Below the pieces are notes generated by a model. The model was not told where the DNA came from. It worked only from the letters and a program-made list of their open reading frames with translations, and did not search any database. Shown here piece by piece: positions 1 through 12,627 of a DNA stretch of 64,000 nucleotides. Source of the DNA: Silurus meridionalis (Eukaryota > Chordata > Actinopteri > Siluriformes > Siluridae); contig NC_060896.1 of assembly GCF_014805685.1 (NCBI RefSeq), positions 3,836,389 to 3,900,388 on the forward strand, in the 5' to 3' direction. A program made the translations under genes and the position numbers. Each line of letters starts with the position of its first letter. Within the stretch, counting starts at the first letter, position 1.

Positions 1-1204
1 GCATGTAATGATAGGGTAAAGTTAATAATGTCTGGGCAGATATATCTGTTATGGTTGAGTCTATGTCTCTTTCTCTTTGAAAGGCTGTGACTCGTACGGA
101 ATTAGCGCTATTTCTGGCAACATCATTTCCGTCATTAAGAAATCTGGTGCTCACGGTAACCGCTAACAGCAGGGTTTCGCAATAGAGGTGCTTTAAGATC
201 TGGCTTTTTTTAATTCGCCATTTGGTTTTGTGTAACGAGTCGTAAAGCGAGTCATAAAACAATACTTTCAAGGTTTTCTGCAGTTCTTTATGGGAATGAT
301 ATTAGACTAATGGTTTTCTTAGAAATGGGATTGTCTTGCTCATCTGAAGGCTCGTAACAAGCCAACTCGGATGCACCCCTCCGGTCTGAGCATTTTGTGC
401 ACTAATTGTTTAGGCATTCCTTTAGGGATCTGTGGTATTTAGGTTTTGGCTGGATCCAAGCACTCTTTCCGTGCCTGTGTCCTGCCTATCTGTTTGGAAT
501 TAGTATACTGGCATGTGCTCTCGTTCCTCCAGCTGCCAAGAGGAAGATTTCAGAGTGTGGCTTTCTGTCATTGTGAAACGACTGCAAAGTGTCGATCCGA
601 CATCCATTACCTTTCTGCATCCACCACGACACTTTAAATCAAGGTCCATTTCTTCAACGCTTCAGGTAACAACGGCAGATTTGTGTCTCATGGTTTTCGT
701 TCCGATTCTGTTTAGAAATTGGGGAAGAAATAAAAGGTCTGAGTACAAGATAAAAATCAGATGCAGGATGATCAAAGGTTTGATTGGCTTAGAAAATCCT
801 GGCATGTCTTGAATGTGGAACGCTGTGTGCATTTTCTGTGAACTGTGCCTCTGAGTTACAGCCTTTGTCAGTAACTGGGGAATATTTGTATTTGCTTTTC
901 CCACAAAACCCAATAAAAATGACAATGTAATAAATTCTTAAAAGCTCATGCGGGCCACATGCTTTCGTCCGACTCGATTTTCACGTAAGCTTAGGGTTCG
1001 GGATGCGGCTAAGAGTTCAAACCTTTTTTCTTACGACTGCGTTTGAACAGTTTTGAATAATATCCAACCATCTTGCATTCATTTTTTGAAATTTCGTGTA
1101 ACCTTTACGTGAAAACAGGTCCCTTTAGGTAAATCCAGTGCTTCAGTCTTGTGAATGAAATTAGACGTTTCCAGCGCTTTTACTTTTTATAATGTAAGAA
1201 TTTG
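1..1204. other. No gene or clear repeat recognised
   Basis: Ordinary AT-rich intergenic sequence. Short open frames occur in several phases, but none has recognisable protein content or paired splice sites. Confidence 0.5.
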
Positions 1205-1272
1205 ACTTGGTGCAACTGGGATTTGAACTCATGATCTTTTGATCCAAATGCTTTAACCGCTAATCAACCACC
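1205..1272 (-). repeat. tRNA-derived SINE head fragment
   Basis: Read on the - strand, the stretch has a tRNA-like A box (GATTAGCGGTTAAAGC) and a B box (GAGTTCAAATCCC) at normal spacing. It lacks the rest of a SINE body on this side and is probably a truncated copy of the same broad family as 4895-5068. Confidence 0.6.
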
Positions 1273-1403
1273 TAATATTCCTTTGAGTACATCATGTGAC
1301 CGAGATCTGATATCTGATATCTAATATTTTGGCCACTAGACACATTTTCAGAATTTTAAGAATTCATACAAAAGCTTTAGAAGAAACATTGGAATAGAGG
1401 TAA

Positions 1404-1406
1404 TGA

Positions 1407-1474
<68 letters not shown>

Positions 1475-1491
1475 AAAAGAAAGAAAGAAAG
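1404..1491 (+). repeat. (GAAA)n microsatellite
   Basis: About 22 units of GAAA with one interruption (GAAAAAGAAAG) near the 3' end. A similar array with the same interruption occurs at 4695-4785. Confidence 0.95.
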
Positions 1492-1554
1492 GTGCTTTAT
1501 ACTTGTCTCATTGGGTTTTTTTTACAGCATAATAAAATACTTTCTTCGAATATC

Positions 1555-1665
1555 CCAGCGATGTTAGACCCTGGAACACAGAGGGTTAAGGGACTTGCTC
1601 AGGGGCCCCTAAGAATGGCAGCTTGGTGATACAAGGCTTAAACCCCCACCCTGCAGAACCATTTG
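1555..1665 (-). repeat. SINE body fragment
   Basis: Contains the fish SINE word GGGTTAAGGGACTTGCTCAG and a following stretch ending in a tRNA-like ACCC segment. Similar words recur at 4805, 21990 and 39745. Too degraded to name a subfamily. Confidence 0.45.
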
Positions 1666-2857
1666 CATATATAAACGTTTAACCAGCATATCTTTGATTG
1701 TATCTCATCTTGATAAAATCTTTTACAGAATTCTCAAGGCAATAATAGCAGAACAATTAATAAAAAACAATGCATCAAACAAATCATCATATGAAGCTTT
1801 TTGTTAAAAAAGGCATGAATACGAGGACCAGTAGAACCTTTCTTTCTTCTTAGAACCTTGATTTCTCAGCATGAGCATAGGATCTGTAGTAAAGAATAGC
1901 AATTTCTGTTTTATGATAACGTTGATCTGTTAAAGCATCTTCTGTGGTGTCTTTTGGTTTTGTTGTTGCATTTCTGTTTTGGTTTGGTGATTTTTTTTTT
2001 TTCTTTGCTGTGGTGTTTATGGTTTGTGAAAGTGTTTTGAATTTATAGGCCACCGGATAAAAGCCTTACATTTGCTATAGTATATTGCATGTAGCCTTGC
2101 TTTTATGGATGTAATAGCAGGTCTTTTTTCAGGGGCTATAAAGTAATACTGTAATGGGTTTCTGACTGATATTGCACTCAATGTGTTTCATCATGCAGGA
2201 GAAATATAGTTTAATGTCTCTTTGTTTGGAGAAAACAGCAATTTGTAGTATATTGTGACTTTATTTAGGATGGAGGAAGCATATTTACCTAAAATCTCTT
2301 AGCAATGTTTCTGTTCGGAGCCATTTTCTTTTCTGGATGCACACGAGTGTAAAATTCGATTTGACAAGACCATAAACAGTGCATTTAGGTTAAGACTGGC
2401 CTTAATCCAAGCCCAGTGTTTAAGCTGTCTGTGCTTTCATGAACGACCTGTTTGCCAACAGATCTGTTGTGAGCTACATGAGAAAACAGCATGCCTTGTT
2501 AACAGTCTGTTTCAAGAATTCGGCTTGAACGCGCACAAGTCGCAAGCAATACGCATCAAATTGAAACAGCTCTTTCGTACAGCTTGTGTTTGTTAGCTGT
2601 TTTGATCATAAACCAGTTGGCCGAGATGTGCCGAAACCACTAATTAAATGCGATATGAGCTTGTAGCTGATAATTTAGGCCTAAACAGCCAAGGAGAAAG
2701 CCTCAGAAGTGCACAGCATCCGGGTGGAACAAGGGTCAGAGACCCTGCGTAGTCACGGCTACAGTACTTTTATTAACCGAGTGGGTGAAGGGTGTTATGG
2801 AGCGTGTCATGTGGGCAAAGTCTGCTTTCAGACAAAAACAGCATAGGACTTATAGAA

Positions 2858-3505
2858 ACTTGTAGGTGGGAAGTGGTAGCTCCGTAGTAGAAGTTTGTAA
2901 GAAGAAAGTGGTAACTCAGAGGTAGAAATTTGGAAGTGGGAAATAGTAATTCAGGGGTAGAAATTATTGTAAGTGAGAAGTGGTAGCTCTGTAGTAGAAG
3001 TCTGTAAATGGGAAGTTCTAACTCCGAGGTAGAAATTTGTAAGAGGGAAGTGGTAATTCAGTGGAAGAAATGTGTAGGTGGGAAGTGATAACTCAGTGGT
3101 AGAAATTTGTAAGTTGGAAGTCATAGCTAAGTGGTGGGAATTAGTAAGTTGGAAGTTGTAGCTCAGTGGTAGAAATTTGTAAGTGGTAAATGGTATTTCA
3201 CAGCAGTAGAAATTAGTAAGTGGAAAGTCGTAGGTCAGTGGTAGAAATCTGTAACTGGAAGGTGGTAACTCAAAGTGGGAAATAGTAGTTCTGTGGTCAA
3301 ATTTGTAAGTAGGACATAGTAGCTCAGTGGTAGAAACTATTAAGGGAAATTCCTAGGCCAGTGGTAGAAATTTGTAAGTGGGAAGTGGAAAATAGTAAAT
3401 GGGAAGTGGCAACTCAGTTGTAGAAATTTCAAAGTGGGAAGTGATAGCTCAGTAGTGAACATTTGTAAGTGGGAAGCGGTAACTGAGTGGTAGAAATTTG
3501 TGAAT
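2858..3505 (+). repeat. Degenerate minisatellite, unit about 35 bp
   Basis: Roughly 18-19 imperfect copies of a unit of the form GTAAGTGGGAAGTGGTAACT followed by CAGTGGTAGAAATTT. Unit length varies slightly by insertions, and many point differences indicate an old array. The strand is strongly purine-biased (A, G and T with little C). Confidence 0.85.
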
Positions 3506-4692
3506 TGCTTAGGTGTTGGAATTCTGATCAAAAGATCTTAAGAATTTAAATGAAGCTGTCACTTCTTGGTCCTCGAGTAACGCTATCAAACTTAATTTGT
3601 ATAAAAACAAGGTCATCGTATGTGGTTCTGGATAAGGCGGTTTGCCGAATGCCATAAATGTGCATATGGTGAATGCTTTCGTCTGGCTGCACGAGTTACA
3701 GTATAACCTCCTGGTTACAATTGCTCTCACTTAATCTCCAGACTAAAAAATTACATTTTATTGCCAATTTTCACATAAATCACAGTTTTATTCACATAGA
3801 AATGTCCCAGTCCCAGTATACAGTATATGTTACTGTGCCTAGGCTCCACCTCTGAGATATTTATATGGTATAAACACCTTCTTAGAGCCATACAAAACTT
3901 AAATACCATAAATACCACAGGAAGGTGGTGTTTGCTTTTGTCTCCTCTATACAATGCCCTGTAATCATACAGGGCGTTATTTTAGCCAGCTAAACATTAT
4001 GGTACTGTCTGATATTCTTGAAATCATAGCGTTCTGGGGTCAGGGGATGAAAGAACATACGGTATAAAGAACACAAAGGGAGTGTACTCTGCACTAAAAA
4101 AGAACACATGCACAGACGATAAATAAATGTTTGCGTGTCCTCCACCAAACCACAGATGACTCATTGAGAAGCATGAATTAGCCAGATTTTTAAAATAACC
4201 CAAGATTACCCTCCTTTTGAAAAGATCAGCAAAGGAAGAATGAATCGCAGCAAGAGATTTACAATTTGCTTTTTTCTTGTTAGCTTCAAGAGAAAACAAA
4301 TACAATAGAGCGCTGGTGAGGGAACGAGTGTTTATAGCTGCTATTACTTGTTTATGGCTGGTATCTCATCATTAAATGAAACTATAAACAGATACAAATA
4401 AAATAGTGTTTGTTGTAAAGATCAGTAATTTTTCCAACTCAATCGTTACTGCATGACAAAACAGTGGCAGATAGAAAGAAAAAAACAACCATAACAGAGG
4501 TTGGTAAGAAAAGGAATGTTCCACAATAATAAACGTAACCGTAAATGGATTTAAATAGATTTTTTTTGTGCCGAAGTGTTTTACTTTTTCAATTCAATTT
4601 CATTCTATTGTAATTATTATTGTATTCTTGTAGTGGATATTTTTCCAATCAACTTTAAAGGTAGAGGGTGAAGGTGTGACATGTATCTTAAT

Positions 4693-4694
<2 letters not shown>

Positions 4695-4764
<70 letters not shown>

Positions 4765-4785
4765 AAAAGAAAGAAAGAAAGAAAG
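4695..4785 (+). repeat. (GAAA)n microsatellite
   Basis: GAAA array with a single AAAAAG interruption near its right end. It is followed directly by SINE-like sequence (GGGTTAAAGGCCTTGCTCAA). Confidence 0.95.
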
Positions 4786-4894
4786 CAAGCCCCTCTGTAC
4801 TCCAGGGGGTTAAAGGCCTTGCTCAATGGCCCAAGATACTAGGGTGATATGGGGAAATTGATCCCAGAGCATAAACCTCTGCTCCAGGTGGAGA

Positions 4895-5068
4895 AGGAGT
4901 TGGTAGCTCAGTGGTTAAGGCATTGGCCTTTGAATCAAAAGGTCACAGGTTCAAGTCCCACCACCACCAAGCTGTCACTGTTGGCCCTTGAGCATGGCCC
5001 TTAACCCTCTCCTGCTCAGTTGTAAGTCACTCTGGATAAGGGCATCTGAAAAATGCTGTAAATGTATA
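4895..5068 (+). repeat. tRNA-derived SINE
   Basis: A tRNA-like head shows A box TAGCTCAGTGGTTAAGG and B box GGTTCAAGTCC, the internal RNA polymerase III promoter. The body follows, with GCCCTTGAGCATGGCCCTTA, and a tail with CACTCTGGATAAGGGCATCTG then AAATGCTGTAAATG. This is a common fish SINE architecture. It is the most complete SINE in the window. Confidence 0.8.
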
Positions 5069-5124
5069 ATCTACTACTTCACAAAAGCAGATTATATTTT
5101 AGCATTGTGAATTATATATAAGTT

Positions 5125-5345
5125 TATCCCTGATAAGTGAGCCAGTAGCCACAGCGGTGAGGAAAAAACTCAATGAGATGGTATGAGTAAGAAACCTTTA
5201 GAAGACCAAAAAGAACCCATTTTATCTGGGTGGCCCTGAATGACCATTCATTACAATTCCATCATTGTTCACTGACAGACACTTGAAAGCAGAGCTGTTC
5301 ATTGTAGTACACTGTTTATATTAATTATAAATCTGTATTAATCTC
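5125..5345 (+). repeat. Dispersed fish repeat fragment
   Basis: Carries the word series GAGGAAAAAACTCAATGAGA, GAAACCTTTAGAAGACC, and CCCATTTTATCTGGGTGG. Related series occur at 21328-21560 (+) and 37840-38090 (-). The class of element is unclear to me. Confidence 0.5.
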
Positions 5346-5574
5346 AATAATCTTTAAGCTGTTCATGAGAAACCATCCATCAAGTGGTTACCAGTTCATC
5401 GAATAGTGAGAGAATGAGAGAATAGGATAAATAAAGTATAAAAAATAAAGTATAAAACTATATGAAATATAAGAATATATAAAAATATATATATGAGAAA
5501 AAAGGTGTATATACAAAATATTCTTTGGCAGTAAACAGTAAATCAGTAAACAATTTAAGATGGTTTATGTAATT

Positions 5575-5830
5575 GGGAACAGCACCATGCAGGACAGGCG
5601 AGCCCACCCTCTGGAGGTTGTTCTCCTGGCACCATCTCTCCAGGTTTTTAACCTCCTGTAGGTAGGCCGTCTCATCGTTGTTGGAGATCAGACCCACCAC
5701 AACAGTGTCGTCAGCAAACTTGATGATGGTGGTGGAGTTGGAAGTGGCCACACAGTCGTATGTGCACAGTGAGTACAGCGGGGGGCTCAGAACACAACCC
5801 TGGGGAGCTCCAGTGCTGAGGGTGAGGGTG
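5575..5830 (-). pseudogene. LINE reverse-transcriptase fragment
   Basis: On the - strand the translation contains IIKFADDTVVVGLI, with the FADD catalytic motif of non-LTR reverse transcriptases, followed by NDETAYLQEVKNLERWCQEN, typical of L2/CR1/Rex-like fish LINEs. Upstream in another frame is a QGCVLSP-like motif. Frameshifts and truncation on both sides make it a dead fragment. Confidence 0.75.
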
Positions 5831-6519
5831 GATGAATTTTTGCATTTCTAAAAAGAAGATTTGCTGATTCTTCATGACTTGTGTGATATCATCTCTAATG
5901 TTCTTCAAACCAGGTCTGGGGTTTAAGAGATGAAGATACATTCGGTATTATCTCCTGTAAACACACAAAGATGCTTGCCGAAGAGTTTTGCCCATTAAAC
6001 TCGGTTTGTTCCTGTTAGTTTGTTCCTGTTTGTAGTTTTGAGATATGTTTTGGTTTTAAAATGAACAGATGTGACAGTCTGGATGTTTGTACTGATGGAG
6101 AGATATGAAGAGCTTTGACTAATTGAATTTGGTTATGAGTAATAAGAGCCTGTCAGCAACTGTGTTGTGAAAGGAAGTAATAGTAAACAATGGAGGATGA
6201 AAAGTGACTCATTTGTGAATGGATAGTGACTCCTCTGTGTGTTTATGTATTTGTGTGTGAGCTCAGGAAATATGAGGACCTGTTTTGACCTGTTTCAACA
6301 TTTTATAGAGACCTTCTGAAAATAAAATACACTTTTCTTTATTTTATAAACCGATTTTGAATTTGGGATGGGATGGAGAAGTTGGATCTTCTCTGATTTC
6401 AGAAGCTTTACACTTGGTCTTCAAACTTTAGATCAAATTCAGTATACTTTGTGCTGAGCCACACGCCAAAATCTTCAGTATTTCACTTTGGAATGTAATC
6501 AATGTAATGTAATGTAATG

Positions 6520-6705
6520 AATTAAAAAGTAAACGTAATGTAAAATTGTAAGCAAGTTGAAGACGCATGAGCCGAGGTTTAATACGAGGTGCATTAATAT
6601 TTAACTTTGCCTGGTGTAAGTTAAATATTAATGCACCTCGTATTTAACCTCGGCTCATGCGTCTTCAACTTGCTTACAATTTTACATTACGTTTACTTTT
6701 TAATT
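6520..6705. repeat. Near-perfect palindrome, 88-bp arms
   Basis: Positions 6520-6607 and 6618-6705 are reverse complements with one mismatch, separated by a 10-nt loop (TGCCTGGTGT). It would form a long hairpin. It may be a foldback or MITE-type DNA element, but no clear target duplication is visible. Confidence 0.93.
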
Positions 6706-7361
6706 TACTTTTTAATTATATTTACAGCTCCTCGTCATCTGTACCTTAAAAGTACATTCTGGGACGTCTAGACATGCTTATAATTCTGAGACATTTGAAA
6801 TGATTTTTACAGCTTTGATTTTAGCTATAAACACAAGCACACCCACATGACCTTCACATTCTGCAAGGTCACTTCTCAAGAAAATTCTCCCTTTTTTTTT
6901 TTTTATTCCATCAAAGAAATAGTCATTCAAATAAATAGGTCTTTGTCATAAGTGTGCAAACACCTTGTTTTTTGTAGTTTTTTGAGAAATATCAACTAAC
7001 AAATGATGTGATTAAATGACATGGAGATTTACTTTCATTAAACTTAATTTATTTTTACACAGTGTCACCGTGGCTACTTACTTCAAACCACAATAAGATT
7101 ATAAGATTTGTTTTGCGCATGCATGAAAACGCGAAATAATCCGGATCGCTAGCATTAGAAGGTAGCTAGTGGCTAACGCTAGTGCTACAGATACTTTAGA
7201 GATGTGCAGCTTCAAGAATTTCTCTTAAAAAGAGAAAATCATGAAAATTCCACATATCGAGGGAGTAATAGAATGAAGGATGGAAGGAATGAAGACATTC
7301 GGTAAAGTACGCTGAAAACAGTTCAGTAGGATATAGCTTTGGAAAATGTAATATAAAATGT

Positions 7362-7403
<42 letters not shown>

Positions 7404-9744
7404 ACAAAGACATCTGTATTACCCAAATGGGGTCTAACAAATGTAAACTATTCAATTTAATTACATTTTTTCATTTATTTAATTAAATTTCATCAATTTA
7501 ATTTGTGCCAATTTAATTAATTACTTAATTGAATAAATATAATAAAAAAGTGTATTGCATCAATTTGATTAATTAATTTTTTTTTAAATATTATAATTAT
7601 ATTTGATACGATTTTATATACAATTAACCATGCACTCATTTTATTTCCAATTGTTTAAAAAAAAACAAAAAAAACTGTTTAAATATTAAACAATAGTAAT
7701 AAAAATCTCAATTGAATGGAACTGACTTAAAAACCAAGGTCTGCAAAACAAACTGTGTATTTTTGTACCGTTTTGTGTACCCAAAAACACATATATATAT
7801 GTTTTTTGGTGTAGGTAGGATAATTTTGACTGGGGCATTTTAAAAGTAGCCCGCAAGCCAAAAATGTGTGTGTGCCCCTGTTCTAGAGGATGGCTGGCTT
7901 GCAGGTTTATAATATATCTTATATAACTTTGTTTGAATATTATTATTATAATTTGTTTGCATACTATAGCAAATACTTTGCACATCTAAAATGAACTCTT
8001 TATGAAACATTTAGTATCAATCGTATTTATAGAGTTTTATAAATGGTCCTGAGGTCACAAAATGGGCACAATGTTTTATTAAATGATTTTGTGTTCAAAT
8101 CAGTTAAAATCTATAGCCGATATGTTTGTGTTTGAACAGGAAAAAGAGCTGAAATGTGCCGGACAGCCTCGCTCCAGGACGAGGGTTGAAACCTGAAGCT
8201 CAAATTCTCCATTTTTAACTCAGGAACATCTGGTCAGCGAGCTGCTGGGTTGTGTTTTGTGTAAAACCAAACATCTAACATACCTGATCTAATCTAATCA
8301 GCTAATGAACAGCATTCCTGGGTGGGTGCGTTGGATCAGTAAAAACGCTAGAAACGTTCAATACATTTATCAGGTCTGTGATTAGGAAGCCGAGCTGGAA
8401 TACATCCATCTGAACCTTATGTAGGGCTCGGGAATTGTCGATCAATTAGATGTGGTGTAAAAACAAGACTAGAAGTTGGAAAGTGCGGTTTAGGATTTTG
8501 ATGTTGAAATAGTTTGAGCAGGAATGTTCTACATGAACAATCCCAGAGGTCCAGACTGCGTCGCTGGGCGCTTTTTTCCCCGTCTCTCTTCTCTCATCAC
8601 ACCAAGTGTGTTAAAGGGGCCGGTGGCTGATGAAAGCTATCCTTGCGCATTCCTGTGGCTCCACCGCTGATCTGGCAACCGGTCGCATAGCTGTTTCTCT
8701 CCCAGGACAGAGCAATGAGTGAGCTGATCCACTTTAGATAAAGAACACAGTGGGCATGAATACAGACCCATGAAAAAAGTGATATCTGAGGGAAAGAAAG
8801 CAAGACAGAGAAAGAGAGAGCTGTGCCTATGTCTCAGCTTTCATTATCAGACCTTCGGAGACTAAATGAGATTAATTCGATGATGGGTTTAATCAGGTAT
8901 GTAGCAGAAAAGAGAACACAAAATTGTTGCAGGTCTCCTGAACTCCATAAAACAAACAATCCTGCTGTACTCTACAAAACCTATGCTGGAACAGTCCTGA
9001 AGTTGTAATTGCACCTCAATTTTAATACAAATGGATGATAAAATGTTTTTCTGAGGCGTACCTGGACCGAAGCTCGGATACAGTCGCAATTATACATGCG
9101 CGTAAGAGTTTTGGAACAATGTGCACCTAGAAACATTTTCCACTGGCAGATGTTAGTGAAAAAGTATGTTAGTGAACTTCTACTTTTCACTTAATGACCC
9201 ATTGTTACGCCAGAACTCTGATGGAAAGGCTACGATCAATTTCAGACCGGTTTAAACAGAACATTGGTATATGGTTTATGGTTTGTTCATGAGAAACACT
9301 TTCACATCCACCCAGAGGTGCAGAAATGCAGTATATGCAGTGAAAAGTGGCACAGACATGGGAAGCACCAATGCATGTAGTGTATTTATTCTTGTTTTTA
9401 CCCCTCTTTTTTGGGGGATGCATCATTGTTACGCTTAAGCAAATGTACAGTTGCACCCCTGCATCCACTTAGACAATGTTTGAGTCTTTCCAATGTTAAA
9501 GCAAAGTTCTAAATCACTGATCTCCCAAGCCTTTATTCGTTGTTTGCTATTTTGCGTTTTGATTCCTGCTTGTTTCAGATTTTGATTCGTTGGCTTCGCC
9601 CCCTTCTATGCCATTTGCACCTCAACTGCACTTTGCATGTCTTTGGAATATGATTTTTGGATTTGTTTGTTTGCTTGTTGACAAAAAATTCCTTTTCTGC
9701 ATTCACATCTGCCTCCATTCACCTGCTGTGACAGCTGTTTAATC
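6706..9744. other. Intergenic, no gene recognised; one CA microsatellite
   Basis: AT-rich sequence. A (CA)n tract lies at 7364-7401. AT-rich low-complexity stretches lie around 7440-7700. No coding exon is evident in either strand. Confidence 0.5.
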
Positions 9745-10315
9745 TGTATTAGGGATGTGCAGCTCCATAACTGAGGCTGATGCGATTCGATGCACATCTG
9801 GATGCATAGCCAACGATACGATACATTTAAGATACATATGAAGCAGCTTCTGATGCGACGCGATACGATTCACCCCTATCGCAATGCAGTGCGACCCAAT
9901 TTCAATTCGATTCAACACAACGTGTAGGATGCAGTAGAAAAGAAATATGCAAATCATCTTACTTAAGTGCCTTCTTGCAAAAAAAATTGTTAAAAAAATT
10001 CAAGAAAAGCAGATGTTGTTTCTGTCAGGAAGATGCAACTCTACCTCTGCCATGTTAATCTGTATTGTATGTGACTCTCAGGATCGTGTTGATGAGATGC
10101 GAGATGTTGAAAGAGCGCGCACGGGAAAACAAATATTAGTCACAAATTAATAGTCATTTTCAAAATAATAAAATGACACCACATTTACTAATGATTATAT
10201 AAATAAGTCGTTTTTTAACAGATGCAAATATGTTAAAAATGATTCAAATGCCAAGCTGTAACTGATGCACACTTTTTATAAATCGATGCATCACATCATT
10301 AAATTATTGAATCGT
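9745..10315. repeat. Degenerate hAT-like nonautonomous element
   Basis: The left part is rich in GATACGATA and GATGCGATTCGATGC words, and the right part ends with AAATCGATGCATCACATC. This alternation of CGATTCGAT words at both ends is characteristic of a common fish hAT-type repeat. Ends are too degraded to define terminal repeats. Confidence 0.5.
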
Positions 10316-10724
10316 AAATTATTAATTTTTTTTGAAAAACTTTTTTATTTCAGGTACTGAACATGGTGTTTATGTGTAACAGATATGTATATTTAGTTTA
10401 CAGTTTTACTGTGTAGAACTGCACCAAATGCTTTACCTGATATATTTGTTCCTGCTTAACCTCACCAACTTTCATCCTCATTTGTGTCTGAATTGAAAAA
10501 GCTTTTTCTAAAATTCATTTCAAACTTCTTTGCTTTCAATTGAACTTTATACACATTTTATTTATTATTAATCCATGTTTAAACCATGTTATACCATGGA
10601 ACCAATTTCATTTGTATTTCATTGAATCACTTGTTTATTTCATCCCAACATACGAGGAAAACTTGACTTGACTTGAAGCCGTTGGTGTCATCTGGTGTCA
10701 GGCATTGGTGTCGTTAAATAGACA

Positions 10725-10825
10725 GTACTGCCAAAAGTATTGGGACACCTGACTTTTCCATCCATATGTGGTTCTTCCACAAACAGTGCACCTACATCAG
10801 TACCTGACTTTATTAACACGCTTGA
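10725..10825 (+). mobile_element. Terminal fragment of 'TATTGGGACACC' DNA element
   Basis: Begins CCAAAAGTATTGGGACACCT and includes ACATCAGTACCTGACTTTA, words shared with ten other places in this window (listed in the entry at 22775-23185). It is one end only; the rest is missing. Confidence 0.6.
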
Positions 10826-10977
10826 GGAAGAACCAGACTCAAAAAGGAATCCGTCCTCATCAACGAATGTCCATAAATTCAATTTCCATTATTGTTGAGG
10901 TGTTCTGTGATTGGTTAAATACAAAACTGTTCATGCAACCTGTGGTCCTGAGCTAATGTATTAGACTGGTATTAATT

Positions 10978-11312
10978 CTTCTTCTTTCAGCTTCTTCCAT
11001 TAGGGGGCACCACAGCAGATCATCCGTCTCCATACCCCCCTGTCCTCTACATCCGCCTCTTTCAAACCAACTACCTGCATGTCTTCCCTCACCCCATCCA
11101 TAAACCACCCTGGTGGCTCCATCCTCAGCATTCTCCTACTGATATACCCCATGTCCCTCCTCTGCACATGTCCAAACCATCTCAATCTCACCTCCCTCAC
11201 CTTGTCTCCAAAACGTCCTACATGCGCTGTCCCTCTAATAAACTCATTTCTAATCCTGTCCATCGTCGTCACTCCCAATGAACATCTCAACATCTTTGAC
11301 TGTTGATATTAA
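10978..11312 (-). pseudogene. RTE-like LINE, 3' end, copy A
   Basis: The - strand translation includes [20 protein letters not shown], then [20 protein letters not shown] and [12 protein letters not shown], the C-terminal part of a fish non-LTR retrotransposon reverse transcriptase, probably RTE clade. The 3' end runs into an AAGAAG-type tail (10978-10992). It is 5' truncated, the usual result of target-primed reverse transcription. Confidence 0.8.
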
Positions 11313-11874
11313 TTACAGTATAAAAATTACAAATCTTCACAATCACTAGTGGATTTTGCAAATGGAGACTAAATGTGGATTGAGATCATTTTTGTCAACA
11401 AACCTTTGTCTTGATCTCTTTTCACCTGCATTAGGTGGAATTATTAGGAATTATTTCTCTGTGAAAATAACCTACTCATTGCTGAAGTAAAAGTCGCTCC
11501 ATGGCTCCACTTCTCAACCTCTCAATCTTTTCATGGCCTCTACAGCAGCACTGGATCCATCTACATTTTGCAGATTTACCTCTGGATCTCTTTGGAAATC
11601 AACATTTTCTCACAGAAAACATCTGCCTGTGTATAATTTGTGGCATACATGTTCCTGATTGTTGTACACTGTTACTCTAGAAACAGTTCTACTGTAGAAT
11701 TATAAATAAATATAAATAAATAAAAACTCCTGGTAACAAAATAATGATCGTGAGTAAATAACAGTCAAAAGCACTGTGTTTAATTATCCGCCGCTCACGC
11801 AGTGTATCAGATCCTCGTTGTTGTGTGTCTAGTTAAAATAAAAAAATTGTAAAAAACGTGTGTCAGAGACAGAA

Positions 11875-12015
11875 AATTGTTCCCACATGATATTCGTCAA
11901 TAAGCGCTTTATCCTGGTCAGGGTCAGGGTTGGTCCCGAGCCTATCTCAAGAACGCTGTGTGTGAAGTGGGAATACAGCAATACATGCTGGGTGGGACTC
12001 ATGAAGCGTGATCTT
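11875..12015 (+). repeat. Weak dispersed-repeat fragment
   Basis: GCGCTTTATCCTGGTCAGGG followed by GAGCCTATCTCAAGAACGCT resembles a frequent fish repeat with the sense 'sum of record and display'. The match is short and remembered, not searched. Confidence 0.3.
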
Positions 12016-12433
12016 CGTTTTAGTGTGAAGACGTGAAGATCGTGTAAAGAGCTTTTGTGTTCACACAAGCGTTTATTGATGCGTTACTGAGTGCAGGGAC
12101 GGGTAAAGAACCACGATTGTCAGGGATGAAACGAGAAAGAAGAGTGAAATACAGACGACAGTTTAATCGCGCTGAAGCCTGGAGTCTCGTTATTACAGTA
12201 TGTTGCCGGAGCTAGCGCTGTCGTTTCAGTCGATGTTTATCTTGCAGACGTTGTCCATGAAGCAGGAAACCACAGGCCACAACTCCACTGGGAGCGATGT
12301 TATGTTGAAAAGAGAAAAGGAATCAAGATCAGGCTGCCTGACCACAGAATATTACATCCTGCTTGCTTGGGTGTGTGTGTGTATATATAAGAGTGGGAGG
12401 GAGGAAGGCTTGGTTTGGGTGACTGTTAAAGAA

Positions 12434-12435
<2 letters not shown>

Positions 12436-12481
<46 letters not shown>
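12436..12481 (+). repeat. (GA)n microsatellite
   Basis: Uninterrupted GA dinucleotide run of about 23 units. Confidence 0.95.
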
Positions 12482-12483
<2 letters not shown>

Positions 12484-12627
12484 CGGAAAGATAGATGTGT
12501 TTGTAGCCCAGTCAAGTTGATTCCTTCACACACCTTGAGTTTTTGAATAGGAATCAGGATAATTATCAATGTTGAAGTGCTGCTCTCTAGTGGTCCAAAC
12601 ATCCCCACACCTACAGGTGAGTAATAG

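Noticed and set aside
4895..4970. Functional tRNA gene
   Set aside because: A and B boxes are present, but the cloverleaf is not closed and the sequence continues into a SINE body and tail.
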